A DNA stretch of 64,000 bases from Charina bottae (GCA_023362775.1 JALMGJ010000003.1:53049416-53113415); one strand, 5' to 3'; positions 23,537 through 35,229 are shown, counted from the first letter of the stretch. Numbers and translations are program-made. Notes: generated by a model not told the origin, from the sequence alone.

Positions 23537-24598
23537 GATTAGAGAAATGAACCACTTCAATCACAGCCCCATGGGCTCCTGAGGAAGACCAACTTTCTGG
23601 ATCCTCATCCCATTAAACCTCTTTGTGGTATGTAAGGTTTTGCTTGTTGCTGACACATATCAATTTGCAGGGCGATTCCCAGTCACATAAACATAGTTCA
23701 GCGGATCCGAATAGTCTTGATTATTTTGGAGCTTTTAGAGATGCCTCTCAGGAGATTGCAGAGATAAATTTGGAAGGCATATTTTGTTTAAATCCTGCTT
23801 CTTGAAGGATTGGAGCTGCTTTTGTTGAAGTGTCAAAGTATCTTAACCTCCTCCCTGGCCCACCCGCCCCCCCCCCACCCCCATCATTTTCACTATTATT
23901 TTTTCCACCAAGAAGCAGATCCCAAAGTACACAGCTCACAACAGGACCCTTGTGGGTTCTCCCTTCCCTTCCCTTCCCTTCCGTCCCCCTCCCCCTCTGA
24001 CTACTGACTGACAAATGGCAGTCCTCCCATTTAAGACCCAGTTTGTGCAGCACAGGCACCAGGTCAGGAGAGGGTGAAGCATGTCACGAGGCTGAAATGC
24101 GATGTCTCCTGGGATCAGGTCACAGCTGGTGTTTCTGTGCAGTCTGCGTGCCCCCTCTCCTGGCTGGTCAAACCCATTGTATCTATTGTGTGCAGCAAAC
24201 AGCAGAAGCTGGAGACACAAAGCAGAATGAAAGGAATGAAGAAAAACTAGATGAGCAGAAAACATGCTGCTCCAGAGGGGGATATTGCAGGGCAGGGGGG
24301 AAGGAGAAAGCAGAACTCACATCATGCCAGGTCATATTCTTGAACCAGCAATTCCCTGTTTATGATGGAGATGACCTACAGCAGTAAACATCAGTCTTGA
24401 GTTTCTTTTCCTATTATTCAGATCTGAAACTTAAATACAAGATGTGATGTTGCCTAGAAATCAGGTGAAGCTAGAAAAGGCCAGTAGTCCTGGTCCTGAC
24501 TGAGACCTCCTTAGAGTCAGAGGTGCAGAACGCAGAGCTTGTGGAAAGCCTCCCATCTGAAAAATCAGATTGAGCATGGAGTCCTGGGTGCAATCCAG
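23537..24598 (+). other. Intergenic, mixed unique and simple sequence
   Basis: Holds a C-rich run (about 23867-23885) and CCTTC repeats (about 23958-23990). No gene supported; open frames here are short and without domains. Confidence 0.35.
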
Positions 24599-25201
24599 TG
24601 TTAGAAGAAAATCTTACCAGGTTCATTCCTGAGCCGGGAGTAAAGAAACTGACAATTGCATGAAGTTAGGAGTTTTATTCACCCAAGAGCAAAGACAAAG
24701 CAGCAGGCTGTTAGGTGGGCGGCCGCGCAGGACCCCCTTCCTACAGCACATTATATACCCTAGATTACTCACAGACCCACGTTGGGATGGCACATTCTCT
24801 CTACCCAATCAGGTCAGTTACCTTGACCAGTATGCCCCCTCCCATCTTCCTATCCAAGCAGGAAGAGGAGTATTGAGTCAGGTCATCTTCATGTCAACTA
24901 TCTTTACAATCCTGAATGGCCGTTCTGAATTACATTCCTTATGCAAGGACAAGACAACTTATCACCTTCTACAAGGGTCATTGAGGCAGGAAGGGCAGTG
25001 TAGTCTAGGGCAATTCACACATTCTTGGTGAGTCACAGTCTCCCCAAGAATGTTTGCTACTATACAAAAGAGGTCTAATGGGAGGACCTTGATTTCCTGG
25101 GCCTACATTTATTTTATACTAAAGGAATGGGGTGTTATTACATGGCCAAATATTCATATCTAAATGTACAAAAAGGGTAAGGATATGTTTACAATCCAAC
25201 A
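24599..25201 (-). mobile_element. Solo LTR of an endogenous retrovirus, 603 bp
   Basis: TG...CA ends with the 4-bp duplication ccag at 24595-24598 and 25202-25205. On the minus strand gtatataatgtg (near 24755) is a TATA box and gaataaaactcc (near 24672) is a polyadenylation signal about 80 bp further on, the normal U3-R-U5 spacing of a gammaretrovirus-like LTR. A 4-bp duplication also fits class I endogenous retroviruses. No internal genes remain. Confidence 0.82.
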
Positions 25202-25205
25202 CCAG

Positions 25206-26525
25206 CCCCTCTCCCTTCAGTTTGGACACCAGGCCCTGCAAGTACTTCACGAGTCCACAAGAAGGGCGTGCCCACCAAATGACAGAGCAACAGACTAAAT
25301 GGGGCTAAAATGCAAGGCTGGGTTTCTTGGAGCAGGAGTTTCCTCAGGAGCCAAGAATTTCCCCTGAGCAGATCATTCTACCATGAGTGCAACCAAGTGC
25401 AGGCTGGGTTTAGATGGAATCTGCTGCTGCTCTTGGGCAGAAGGCAGATAAATGCTGGAAACATTATTTGTTGCCATCCTTCTTGTGCCTACAGAGCCTG
25501 AATCCTGCTTCAGCTGTTTACCCCGTCTCTTGAACGGTGGCCTGTCCCTTGACTATTCCTTGCACCTGCTTCACTAGAATCTGGTATTGTCTCTGCTGTC
25601 TTCACCCTGGGTTATCTATTCAGCCTAGCTGTTTCTCTTCTCTGCAAGTAGTTTTTGAATGGCTTCCCAGACAATGCAGTTGGCCTACAGATACCAGGAC
25701 ACTCTTTCAATGTTCCTTCCTTGTTCATGTGTAGTTTGAGTCAAAGGGGCTAGAGAGCAATGCAGTAGTACTGGAACAGGCTGGCAATGCTGCACAAGTA
25801 GAATGAAAAGAAAGTCACCTCATCTATGTTTCAGTGTAAATAGTGAGACTCAGTTTACAGCACCAAGCCCGGGAATTGTTTGACTTTTTGATATGCAAAA
25901 GATGGTTCAGTGTTTGCTTCTAAGCATGTATTATTGGAGTTTAAAGGTTAGTATTTCTGGAAATGTATTGAACAATGCAATAAATGCAGATGAGTTTCTG
26001 AGTTAAGTTTTGGCTGAATCAATTTTTTATCTTTATTCTAATATCAGGTTTGCAGTACATCTAGTAATTAAAAAATAGATAAAATTACAGGCATCAGTAA
26101 AGCGCTAAACCTAACTGAAGAAAGCATCATAAGAGGATCCTTCAAATTAAAACCCACTTCAGCTTCAAACAGTCAAAGCCCTTCTGAAAGGCACCGTATT
26201 TACTGGCAAGTAAATTGACAGAGTTTGAGCAAACTTCTCGGACTTAGTACCCACTGTGTGTGTACTAAGTTACATGGTGACATGACCAATCCTGGAAACC
26301 CTGGGGAAGAATTCTCTACTGTTCAGAAAACCCAATGCTATGCAAACATGCTGGGATTTAATTTAATTTTAAATTTTAAAAAGAGAGATGAGACTTTGCT
26401 TTGCCACTTGGCAAATTGAAACCCTCATCTGCCCCCTTGTGGATTTCTTTTTTTGAGGGGAGGGAAAGACAAATGCTAGCCAAACTTTATTTTTTGTTCT
26501 GACTAACCTTTATCTCTGCAGGGAT
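25206..26525 (+). other. Intergenic, no recognised feature
   Basis: Unique-looking sequence, no domain-bearing frame. Confidence 0.35.
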
Positions 26526-26537
26526 CCAGCAGGGATA

Positions 26538-26885
26538 AAAAGGTAAAGGTTCCCCCCGCACAGTTGTGCAGTCGTGTCCAACTCTAGGGGCCGGTGCTCA
26601 TCTCCGTTTGTTAGCCGAAGAGCCAGCGTTGTCCGAAGACGCTTCCGCGGTCATGTGGCCGGCATGACACATGCGGAACGCTGTTACCTACCCACCGAAG
26701 TGGTACCTATTCATCTACTTGCATTTGCATGCTTTCGAATTGCTAGGTTGGCAAGAGCTGGAGCTAGTGCGGGAGCTCACTCCGTCACGCGGGACTAGGG
26801 ATTCGAACCTCCGAACTTGCGATCTTCTGATCGACAAGCCTGGCGTCTTACCCGCTGAGCCACCATGCCCCTACACACCCCACGC
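26538..26885 (-). mobile_element. Sauria-type tRNA SINE
   Basis: Reverse orientation, full length: aaaggttccccccgcac and gtcgtgtccaactctag (tail) through gcatttgcatgctttcga to the tRNA-like head ending gccaccatgcccc. A 12-bp duplication ccagcagggata lies at 26526-26537 and 26886-26897. Confidence 0.93.
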
Positions 26886-26897
26886 CCAGCAGGGATA

Positions 26898-27499
26898 TCC
26901 TGCTGTAAAATGCCCACATTCATTTACAGCAGCGTAAAGTGGTGAAGTTATTTTAAAATTCTGACTCCAGATCAGAAGAGATCCAGATCAGAAGAGGGCA
27001 GCTTTAGAGGGACTAGGCAAGCACTTTTGAGGGGAGGGAAGTTGCAGGGCATGGGGTGAAAAGGCAAAGTAGGTTGGACAGTGTCACACTTGTGAGTAGT
27101 GATAGAGGAGTTCTTTTTTTAAAAAAAAAACACGTACATTAATCCTATTTTAGAGTCTGCATTACAGTTTTCACATATTTCCTGTATCAAAATGGCAAGA
27201 AACGGTGCTGCCAGTTTTTGGCCATTAGGGTTAGCGACTACAAAAAAGGTACATGGAGGCCTCAAGTTGCCCAACCTCTCCCCTGGCTAATAAGAATAAA
27301 CAAAAGCTTCATGAATGCTAAAAAAACGTTTAGCCCATTAAGAAAGGATATAAATTACATGAAACTTAGGAGAAGTAATAGGGAAAGGGAAAAATATGGT
27401 GCAGGTTAAGTCCTCTTTTTTCCTTTTGTCCCTTCCTGTCTTGTCCACACAGTATTGACTCCTGAAAACTGCCTGGACCAATCCCTGAAGTTTTATTGG
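26898..27499 (+). other. Intergenic, no recognised feature
   Basis: Includes an A/T homopolymer junction near 27113-27130. Nothing else seen. Confidence 0.35.
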
Positions 27500-27665
27500 C
27501 AAGATTTCAGAAGTGGTTTGCCATTGCCTCCTTCCTAGGGCTGAGGGAGAGGGACTGGCCCAAGGTCCCCCAGCTGGCTTTGTGCCTAAGGCAGGACTAG
27601 AATTCATGGTCTCCCGGTTTCTAGCCTGGTGCCTCAACCACTACACCAAACTGGCTCTTCAAGTC
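27500..27665 (-). mobile_element. tRNA-derived SINE, 5'-most part
   Basis: Reverse copy of the family at 5869, with tggcccaaggtcccccagct, then ctagaattcatggtctccc and accactacaccaaactggc (tRNA-like head). Confidence 0.75.
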
Positions 27666-27801
27666 CTCTTTACAAGGTATTATATAACATGTAGAAATTA
27701 GAGTGTTAAGCTAGGACTATGGAGACCCATATTCAGGTTCTTGTTCAACTGTATATCTCACTGGTTGACCTAGGGCTACTGTAGCTACTATTACTCTAGA
27801 G

Positions 27802-27923
27802 CAGTGTTTCTCAACCTTGGTAACTTTACAATGTGTGGACTTCAACTCCCAGAATTCCCCAGCCAGCAGAATTCTGGGAGTTGACATCCACACATCTTCA
27901 AGTTGCCAGGGTTAGAAACACTG
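27802..27923. mobile_element. hAT palindromic MITE family C (122 bp)
   Basis: Starts cagtgtttctcaaccttgg and ends gttagaaacactg. The whole element is close to a palindrome (ttcaactcccagaattc... gaattctgggagttg). Flanked by ctctagag and ctctagaa (8 bp, one mismatch). Same family at 48802-48922 and a fragment at about 34956-35026. Confidence 0.9.
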
Positions 27924-27931
27924 CTCTAGAA

Positions 27932-29411
27932 ATAGAGTTGGAAGGGACCACAGAGGCTCTTGAGGCCAACCTGCTACCAGAATCCAAATTAAAGCATCTC
28001 AGACAGATGGGAGTCTACCATCTGCTTGATCACATATAATGAAGGAGAGCCCACCATCTCTCTGGCTAATTGGTTTAGCTGTCAACTGCTCTTACTGTTA
28101 GGAAGTGTTTTCTAACTTTCCATATAACCTACGTCATTGGATTATTTAGGAAAATAAAACTAAACCAGGTATGGCCTTTTATGACACCACAGAGGAAGGC
28201 CAGGAGTAAATATGTAAAAACTACATTGCATATCACAACAATAGATTTATTAAAATGTTGTTTTGATTAGCTATCTTTCAGCAGCAATTGCCTTCTGCTA
28301 GATTCATGTTACACATAAATGTCTTGCACTCCCAGATAATAGTCATTTCTCAAAATTGCCTCAAGGCACCTTCTTTGGGAGCACTTAGTAGCAATCCAAA
28401 GTACTCTGGGAAATTTTATACATTTATAAATGTGGGGACGTCATGTGAACAATTCAGCTCACAGTGTTTGATACTGGGTATTCCCCACTTAATTTACTTT
28501 GTAAGAACTGCCCAAGACGAATATTGCTGTGACTTGCCCAAGAAGTCTACCAATAAACTGGCCAAGCAAAGCCTAGATTTCTTTGCACATGTGATTTAGG
28601 TTTCAATCCCAGACCAAATTTACTGAAAAAGAAGGAGGCGGAGGCGGAGAAGGAGAAGGAGGCTTAGATAGACTGTCATTATTGAGTTAGAATTTGTTCC
28701 CAACACTGCGGTTAACACTTCATCTGTTGCTGGAATGGTGATGGTGTTTCCCCCCCCCCCCCCCCTAATAGTTCCTTGGGGCTTTGTAACAGTTTCCTAT
28801 TTGCTTAACTAAATGAAGTAGTCTCTTCTATAACACACTGTGTGGACAAGACAGGAGCTATTCTACATTAGTCTTCATTAAGCAAACACCTTTGGATAAG
28901 CAGCAACATAGGCTGTCTGTTGACCACAACCGCCTGCAGAAAGCCCCTTTTACACCCTGCGAAGCTTTATGCATTTTACATGAGCAGTTAACATAGCACA
29001 ATAACAACTGGATGTCACTGAACCACAAATGTTAATGCCCCACTGCATCAGCCAACTGTTGGCTGAATTGAGGGAGGGCTAGGGTTAAAGCTAACTTCAT
29101 TAATTCCTCCACTGAGTAATAGATTTAATTCTGGGGCTAATCAGGTTAGCAAAGGCAAGTTCCAAAAGGCCAGATGAGCTGACAAAAGACTATCTTTCCT
29201 GACAATATTCCCCTTGGAGAAAGGGGGTACTTCCAGGCATGAATGAATAGTCTCAGACATCTGAATTAATGGCAGCATTTGGGAAGAGGAGCTGTGAAAC
29301 CGGCTGTGGTCTTTGAGTCATGAGCTTGCGTTAGGACAATTCCTGAAGATAAGCCAGTTTGCATCATTTTCAGTCCCTGATAAAAACGAATAAGTATATT
29401 AAATATTACCT
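27932..29411 (+). other. Intergenic, no recognised gene
   Basis: Contains a poly-C run at about 28748-28766 and a GGA/GAA-rich tract at about 28630-28665. Otherwise unique-looking. Confidence 0.35.
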
Positions 29412-29945
29412 ATCTTTGCTCCTTGGGAGGAAAGCTATGGCAAACCTAGACAGCATATTAAAAAGCAGAGACATCACCTTGCCGACAAAGGTCCGTATAG
29501 TTAAAGCTATGGTTTTCCCAGTAGTAATGTATGGCTGTGAGAGGTGGACCATAAGGAAGGCTGAGCGCCGAAGAATTGATGCTTTCGAACTGTGGTGCTG
29601 GAGAAGACTCTTAAGAGTCCCTTGGACTGCAAGGAGGTCAAATCGTCAATCCTAAAGGAAATCAACCCTGACTGCTCATTGGAAGGACAGATGCTGAAGC
29701 TGAAGCTCAAATACTTTGGCCACCTAATGCGAAGAGAGGACTCACTGGAAAAGACCCTGATGCTGGGAAAGACTGAAGGCAAAAGGAGAAGGGGACGGCA
29801 AAGGATGAGATGGTTAGATAGCATCACCGATGTAATGAACATGAATTTGAGTAAACTCCGGGAGGCAGTGGAGGACAGGAGGGCCTGGCGTGCTATGGTC
29901 CATGAGGTCACGAAGAGTCAGACACGACTAAACGACAGAACAAAA
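29412..29945 (+). mobile_element. BovB LINE 3' fragment, copy 2
   Basis: Encodes LLGRKAMANLDSILKSRD, VVMYGCERWTIRKAERRR, then after a frameshift SILKEINPDCSLEGQMLK and KYFGHLMRREDSLEKTLML, ending near cacgactaaacgacagaac. The frameshift is a single-base loss near 29642 relative to the copy at 55410. Confidence 0.94.
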
Positions 29946-30178
29946 TCTAATATGGGTTCCACCTCTGAGAAGGCAAAGGGACTTTAATAGCATTATTCTC
30001 TTTCATCTTTGTAACAACCCTGTAAAGAAAGCGGGGCTGAAAAACAACAAAAAGTAAACGTTCAAGTGAGGACCCCCAGTGAACTTCACGTCTCGGCAAG
30101 CAAAGATCAAATTAAATGTTTTGTAACTGGCCATTTCCGTATCAAGAATTGCCCAAAGCATTGATTTATTATTTATTT

Positions 30179-30525
30179 CAGAGCTTTCCAAACTGTGTGT
30201 CGCGACACAAAAGTGTGTCGCCACACACAGTCGGCTGTGTCGCCACACAACCCGGAAGTGGCAGCGGGGGCGTGCACGGCGGTGGTGGTGGCACCGGCGC
30301 GCCATCGGTGCTTCCGCGTTTTAGCGGAGGCTGCCGCCGCTGCCGCCACCATGCACGCCCCCGCCCGCACCGGGTTTTCCTGCGGTGACACATGAAAATC
30401 CGAAGGCGCCGCAGCCGCTGCGGCGCGCAAAGAACGAAAGTGGCAGCAGCGCTTCCGGGTTTTTGCACGCTGCCGCGGCGGCGAGACTTCCGTGTGTCGC
30501 CGCGGGAAAACTTTGGAAAGCCCTG
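30179..30525. mobile_element. hAT MITE family A, copy 3 (347 bp)
   Basis: Ends cagagctttccaaactgtgt and ctttggaaagccctg; perfect 8-bp duplication atttattt at 30171-30178 and 30526-30533. The interior is very GC- and CpG-rich. Long open frames in several registers here are composition artefacts. Confidence 0.93.
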
Positions 30526-30533
30526 ATTTATTT

Positions 30534-30728
30534 GTTAGATGTATATTCCAGCTTTCATTGAGTCACTCAGGGCAGCATACATCGCAATCCCTCCTCTCAT
30601 TTTCCCCCACAACTGAGAGAAAATGACTGTCCCAGAGTCCCCTGATCAATTTTTGTAACTAAGGGTAGACCTGGATTGCTGTGACGTTAGTCTAACACTT
30701 TAACCACTACACCACACTGGGTCTTCCA
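30534..30728 (-). mobile_element. tRNA-derived SINE
   Basis: Reverse copy with aaccactacaccacactggg (head), diverged body and a tail toward 30534 (ccagctttcattgagtcact). More decayed than the copy at 5869. Confidence 0.6.
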
Positions 30729-31240
30729 GCCTAACTATCCCAGCTATGTATGTAATCTCAGAAATGCATTCCAGTGTTAGAGGGGATTCAGGGATAGAAG
30801 CTACAGACACTTGCTTCTATCTTGGTTCTAAGTAGCAACCGCAACATTCGGTCTTACTCTGGAAGACATTGATTCCAAAGGCTTTCTTGCAACTACTTGA
30901 TTTTTTTGCAGCTCCAGCTTACTGATTTCACTGAGACCTAATTTCAGCTGAGAGTGCAGTGTTATACCCACTGGATTATTTAGGAAAATAAAACTAAACC
31001 AGGAACCCACTTTTATCAAGCCCGATTAGACTCAATGGGACTTGTTCCTCAAGAGATGTGCATAAGATATTGAAAAGTTTTAATAAAATTATTTTTAAAA
31101 AAGAGGTGTGCATAAGATTCTGTCATTTTTGATCCAATGTAGTTTATTGTTCTTAACTGCCACTTTATTGGTGTAGGCTTTCATGGTCAGTATCTGTTGG
31201 GCAGTGTTGAGCTTCAGGGTTTAGTGACCATGGTCTAGAT

Positions 31241-31778
31241 CAGGGGTCGGCAAACCGCGGCTCGCGAGCCACATGCGGCTCTTTGGCCCCTTGAGTGTGG
31301 CTCTTCCGCAGGCAGGCGTGGCGGGGGCAGGCGCGGCAGCAGGCATGGTGTGCGTGGCGGGGGCAGGCACGGCAGTGGGCGTGGCGGGGCAGGCGCGGCA
31401 GCAGGCATGGTGTGCGTGGTGGGGGCAGGCGCGGCAGCGGGCATGGTGTGCATGGCGGGGGCAGGCGTGGCAGCGGGCGTGGTGTGCGTGGCGGGGGTAG
31501 GCGCGGCAGCAGGCGTGGTGTGCGTGGCGGGGCAGGCGCGGCAGCGGGCGTGGTGTGCGTGGCGGGGGCAGGTGCGGCAGCAGGCCCTAAGTGTGCGCGA
31601 TTGGCTCCCACCCACAAACCCCGCCCCCTTCCACGTGATTGGCTCCTGCCCACAAACCCCGCCCCCTTCCACGCGATTGGCTCCCACCCTCAAACCCCGC
31701 CCCCTGTCCCTCGAGTGATATTATAAATTTTATAAATGTCAAAATGGCTCCTGGCATAAAAAAGTTTGCCGACCCCTG
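31241..31778. mobile_element. hAT family B MITE (538 bp) with internal minisatellite
   Basis: Ends caggggtcggcaaaccgcgg and aaaagtttgccgacccctg; duplication gtctagat/gtctagac at 31233-31240 and 31779-31786 (7 of 8). Inside are about seven GC-rich minisatellite units (31311-31590) and three ~38-bp units each with attggct and accccgcccc (31597-31710). Confidence 0.9.
31311..31590 (+). repeat. GC-rich minisatellite inside hAT family B
   Basis: Imperfect units of roughly 36-39 bp built from ggcgtggcgggggcaggcgc and ggcagcaggcatggtgtgcg. Units differ by a few bases and short indels, so copy number may vary between individuals. Confidence 0.8.
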
Positions 31779-32361
31779 GTCTAGACAACAGATTTCCTGA
31801 CATTTCTCCAGCAGCTGTGGACGGCATCTTCAGAAGAAAGGTAGCCTGCTATGCAGACCACAAGCAACTGAGCAGGAACTGACTGGGCTCCTGTCTTTAT
31901 AGCCAGGTGACCTGGCTTCTGATTGGTCTTTAGCTGAGCTGGTTTCCGATTGGTGCAGATTGGCGAGGGCTGGTCTCTGATTAGTTCTTTGTGCCCAATC
32001 CTAATTGGTTGTTTTGGTGGTGTTGGTTCCTGATTGGTCCTTTGTTCATGCCAGCTACTGATTTGTCATTTTGGGAGTGCTGATTCACTTCATTACTTGC
32101 ATACACACATACCCACAAGTCGTTTGGGCCCATGAGCTTTCAAATGATAATCCTGAACATGCAGAATTACAGATGTTTATCCTTCCATGTACACCCTTTT
32201 CTGCATACATCTCAGGGAAGCAAAATGCACAAGATGTTTCCAGAGACTGAGAACGAATGGGTTATGGGTTTACCATACCATCTGCAAGCATGATATGTAT
32301 ATAGGTTAACCATAACAAAGTAAAGATAAGGTGTTGGTACCAGTACCTTTTTCTATGCAAG

Positions 32362-32455
32362 TCCTTTCCAATCTGGAGCCCTCTGGGTACGATGACACCA
32401 ACATGCTGACTGAATTCTGGGAGTTATAGTTTGAATATATTTGGAGGGGGACCAC
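32362..32455. mobile_element. Decayed palindromic MITE-like sequence
   Basis: Contains ccaatctggagccctctggg and gaattctgggagttatagtt, with partial inverted symmetry around the centre. Low identity; edges approximate. Confidence 0.3.
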
Positions 32456-32733
32456 TGGGTAGAAATGTTCATCTATATATTCCAAAGGCCAAAGAGATAA
32501 ATCATTTACTCCCATACAATATGTCCCATGGCCTATAATTCATGGAGCACCACTGGTTCCCTCTATCCTTTGGAAGTTCAGCATTCTTGAATAAGATCCC
32601 CAGTGGCTATTTCACTGTGGTGTTCCCTTCTACCTGTACGCTGGGATTTGTATTTCATGTGAGAACAGAGCACAGGAAGAAAGTGGGACATTTTCAAATT
32701 ACATGTCCTAACCCTTGTTCAGATGTTCTATCA

Positions 32734-33041
32734 CAGGGCTTTCCAAAGTGCCGCCGCTGGCGACACGCCAGCGGCGGGGCGGCGACACAGGAGGGCGTGT
32801 GGCGGCACGCACGCACACAGCGGCCGCGCGGGGGTACGTGCGGCGGCGCGCGCGCGCACGGCAGCAGCGCAAGGGGCTTGCGGCGGCACGGGGGCGTGTG
32901 GCGGGGCGTGCGTGCACGGCGGTAGCAGCTGCCACTGCCACCATGCACGCGCGCGCCGCCACTTCCAGGTGGTGTGGCGACACACCACGCTGTGTGTGGC
33001 GACACACTTTTGTGTCGCGACACACAGTTTGGAAAGCTCTG
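32734..33041. mobile_element. hAT MITE family A, copy 4 (308 bp)
   Basis: Ends cagggctttccaaag and gtttggaaagctctg; perfect duplication ttctatca at 32726-32733 and 33042-33049. CpG-dense interior with CG-alternating stretches near 32850. Confidence 0.93.
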
Positions 33042-33056
33042 TTCTATCATGTAGGG

Positions 33057-34216
33057 CAAGGGTCGGAAATGGCAGCTCGTGAGCCAGATCTGGCTCTTTG
33101 GCCGCTCGGCTCTGGCGCTCTCTCTCTGTGCGGCCCCGCCGCCGCCGCCACCGCCCTTTCTCTCCGGCTCGGATCACGGGAAGGCAGCGGGGGGCCTCGC
33201 GGAGGGAGGCAAGCAGGCAGGCAAGTGGGCGGGCGGGCGGCCCGGGCCTCCTCCTCCTCTGCCGGCAGGAGAGAAGGAGGAGCGGCTGCCCGCCTGCCTC
33301 CGCCCGCCCTGAGGGGACCCACCCAGCAGCGGCAGCGGCTCCCCTGAAGCGCGCTGCTTGTCGTCGCCGCCCGCCTCGTTTCCCGCCCCCCATCATTTCC
33401 TTGGCTCGACGCGGGCGGGCGGAAGCTACCGAGTGGCGGTAGCGCGGCCCCGCCGCCGCCCTTTCTCTCCAGCTCGGATCCCGGGAAGGCATCGGGGGGC
33501 CTCGCGGAGGGAGGCAAGCAGGCAGGCAAGCGGGCGGGGCAGGCGGGCGGGTGGGCGGCCCAGGCCTCCACCACCAGGCCCGCCCCCCTCGGCGCCTGTT
33601 CGGCTCCCCCGCACCCGCTCCGCCCGGCCAGACATGCCCCGCTCTGGAGGCCGGGCTCGCCGAGGAGGACCATGACTGCGGCGGCGAACGGGGCGAGCCT
33701 GGAGGACTGTTGCTGGCTGCGCCCCCTCCCTCCGTGAGCCCCCCGACCCTTCCACGTGATTGGCCCAGCTCCCATCCGCGGGGCTGCTCCGCCTTCGCCC
33801 CGAGGTCTCCTGGGAAGCCCGTCCCGCTGCACTAAGGGGGCTTGGACCAAGGACCCCGGGCGCAGGACTGCACCTCTTCGCCCGACCTGTTAGCAAGGGC
33901 CCCGGGAAGCACAGGCCTCCGCAACGAGCCGCACAGCCCACTTCGCCTCCCCACCTTGAGAGGCCAGGCAGGTCCCGTTCTCCCCCGACCCTCCCAAAAT
34001 CCAGATTCGCCCTCCCACCCGCCCCAATAAGCCACGTGATTGGCTCCCGCCTGCAAACCCCGCCCCCTTCCACGTGATTGGCCCCTGCCCGCAAACCCTG
34101 CCCCTTCCACGCAATTGGCCCCCGCCTGCAAACCCCGCCCCCTGGCTCTCGAGCATTTCAAAATGTGCACGAGCATGTCAAAATGGCTCCCGGCATAAAA
34201 AGTTTGCCGACCCCTG
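33057..34216. mobile_element. hAT family B, long GC-rich copy (1160 bp)
   Basis: Starts caagggtcggaaatggcagc and ends gtttgccgacccctg; perfect duplication atgtaggg at 33049-33056 and 34217-34224. CpG-island-like interior with a direct duplication of over 100 bp (33131-33250 and 33447-33560, sharing gggcctcgcggagggaggca) and three CCAAT/GC-box units at 34037-34150. No transposase is visible; open frames of up to 267 codons overlap on both strands and are not supported as genes. Confidence 0.88.
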
Positions 34217-34486
34217 ATGTAGGGCTACCAGATCTGGCCTGCAAGAACTCAGCTGACCACTAAGTGGCAGCAAAGAGTTGGGTTTTTCAACTCTTCTGTG
34301 TTTTGGGGATTTTTGCTGGGAAGATATGGTAGCCCTTTATTATGAGTAAATGAACAAGAATGGGTAAGTGGAATTGCAACTGCTGACTTCTGCCCCAAGC
34401 AATGTGCATTTTGGAGTGTGTGTATATATTTTCTTCTCACAAAAGGAAGTTTTAACATAATACCTGAAAAAGACTTTAGAATTTCT

Positions 34487-34515
34487 AATAAAAACTGTGT
34501 GTGTGTGTGTGTGTA
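34487..34515 (+). repeat. (TG)n microsatellite
   Basis: About ten TG units beginning near 34496, followed by a short TGTACG-interrupted tail. Confidence 0.9.
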
Positions 34516-34868
34516 CGTGTGTACATGTGCATGCAAGAGAGAAAGAAAGACCGTATATAGAAACTCAGTTTTTGGTTGGCTCTGGCAAAACTCACAAGAA
34601 GCTAGAAGAACAGCTCTAAATATGAGGGGGCCTTGAAAATACCTTTATGGTCACTCTATCAGGTTTACTTGGTGCTCCAAAAGCACTCTAAAAAAGCTGC
34701 CATTTTAAGCATCCACAGTGCCCTAACATCAAGTCACTGCAGGGCACTGTGGGAAGTTAAAATGCTTGTACTCAGTGCAGCAGTAGAAAATATTTTTTAA
34801 AAGGATTGAGAGTATGCATTCATGGCGATTGCTGGCTGGCAATCCAGCAATCATCAGGAATGCATTAG

Positions 34869-34918
34869 TAAGTCCAAACCGTCACTAAATGAATGGTTGT
34901 TAAGTGAGGACTACATGT
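34869..34918. mobile_element. 3' fragment of the pogo-like MITE
   Basis: gtcactaaatgaatggttgt, then taagtgaggactacatgta, matches the right end of the element at 16829. The left part is missing. Confidence 0.6.
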
Positions 34919-34955
34919 AATTAGCTAGGTGCTAGGCTATGACTATCCCTATCCC

Positions 34956-35026
34956 ATGCTGGCTGGGGAATTCTGGGAGTTGGAAGTCCAGACATCTTAA
35001 AGTTCCCACGGTTGAGAAACACTAGC
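34956..35026. mobile_element. hAT family C half-element
   Basis: gaattctgggagttggaagt, then atcttaaagttcccacgg and ttgagaaacacta, correspond to the right half of the palindromic MITE; the left half is absent. Confidence 0.65.
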
Positions 35027-35229
35027 ATAGACATTCTCAAGCACAAAACAGAATTTAATATCAATGTTCCCTTTCTGGAAGCGTGAATACAATGGCACTG
35101 ATTCTTCAGCAATTCATCCCTTACTGACTTCAAGAGTGCAGTGGGATGTAGATAGAGTGTTAAGTATTTACTCCGTGGCCCCTCTTGGTCTATCACCCTG
35201 CCTGCTCTTGGTCTAAGAGATTGTTATTC

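Larger units (their letters stand above)
31141..32100 (-). mobile_element. Probable Penelope-like element fragment, interrupted by hAT family B
   Basis: Minus-strand pieces ctgaagatgccgtccacagc, gagaaatgtcagg and accatggtcactaaac match a common reptile repeat that I associate with Penelope-like terminal regions. Downstream are repeated ctgattggt motifs. The hAT at 31241-31778 splits it. Assignment is from pattern memory. Confidence 0.4.

Noticed and set aside
31235..31726. Alanine/proline- and glycine-rich open frames of up to 152 codons
   Set aside because: They translate a minisatellite inside a hAT element; all frames are open because of base composition.
32731..33850. Open frames of 210-267 codons on both strands in the GC-rich block
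   Set aside because: They overlap in several frames of CpG-rich hAT DNA with exact 8-bp duplications; composition is arginine/alanine/proline-rich with no domain and no splice context.
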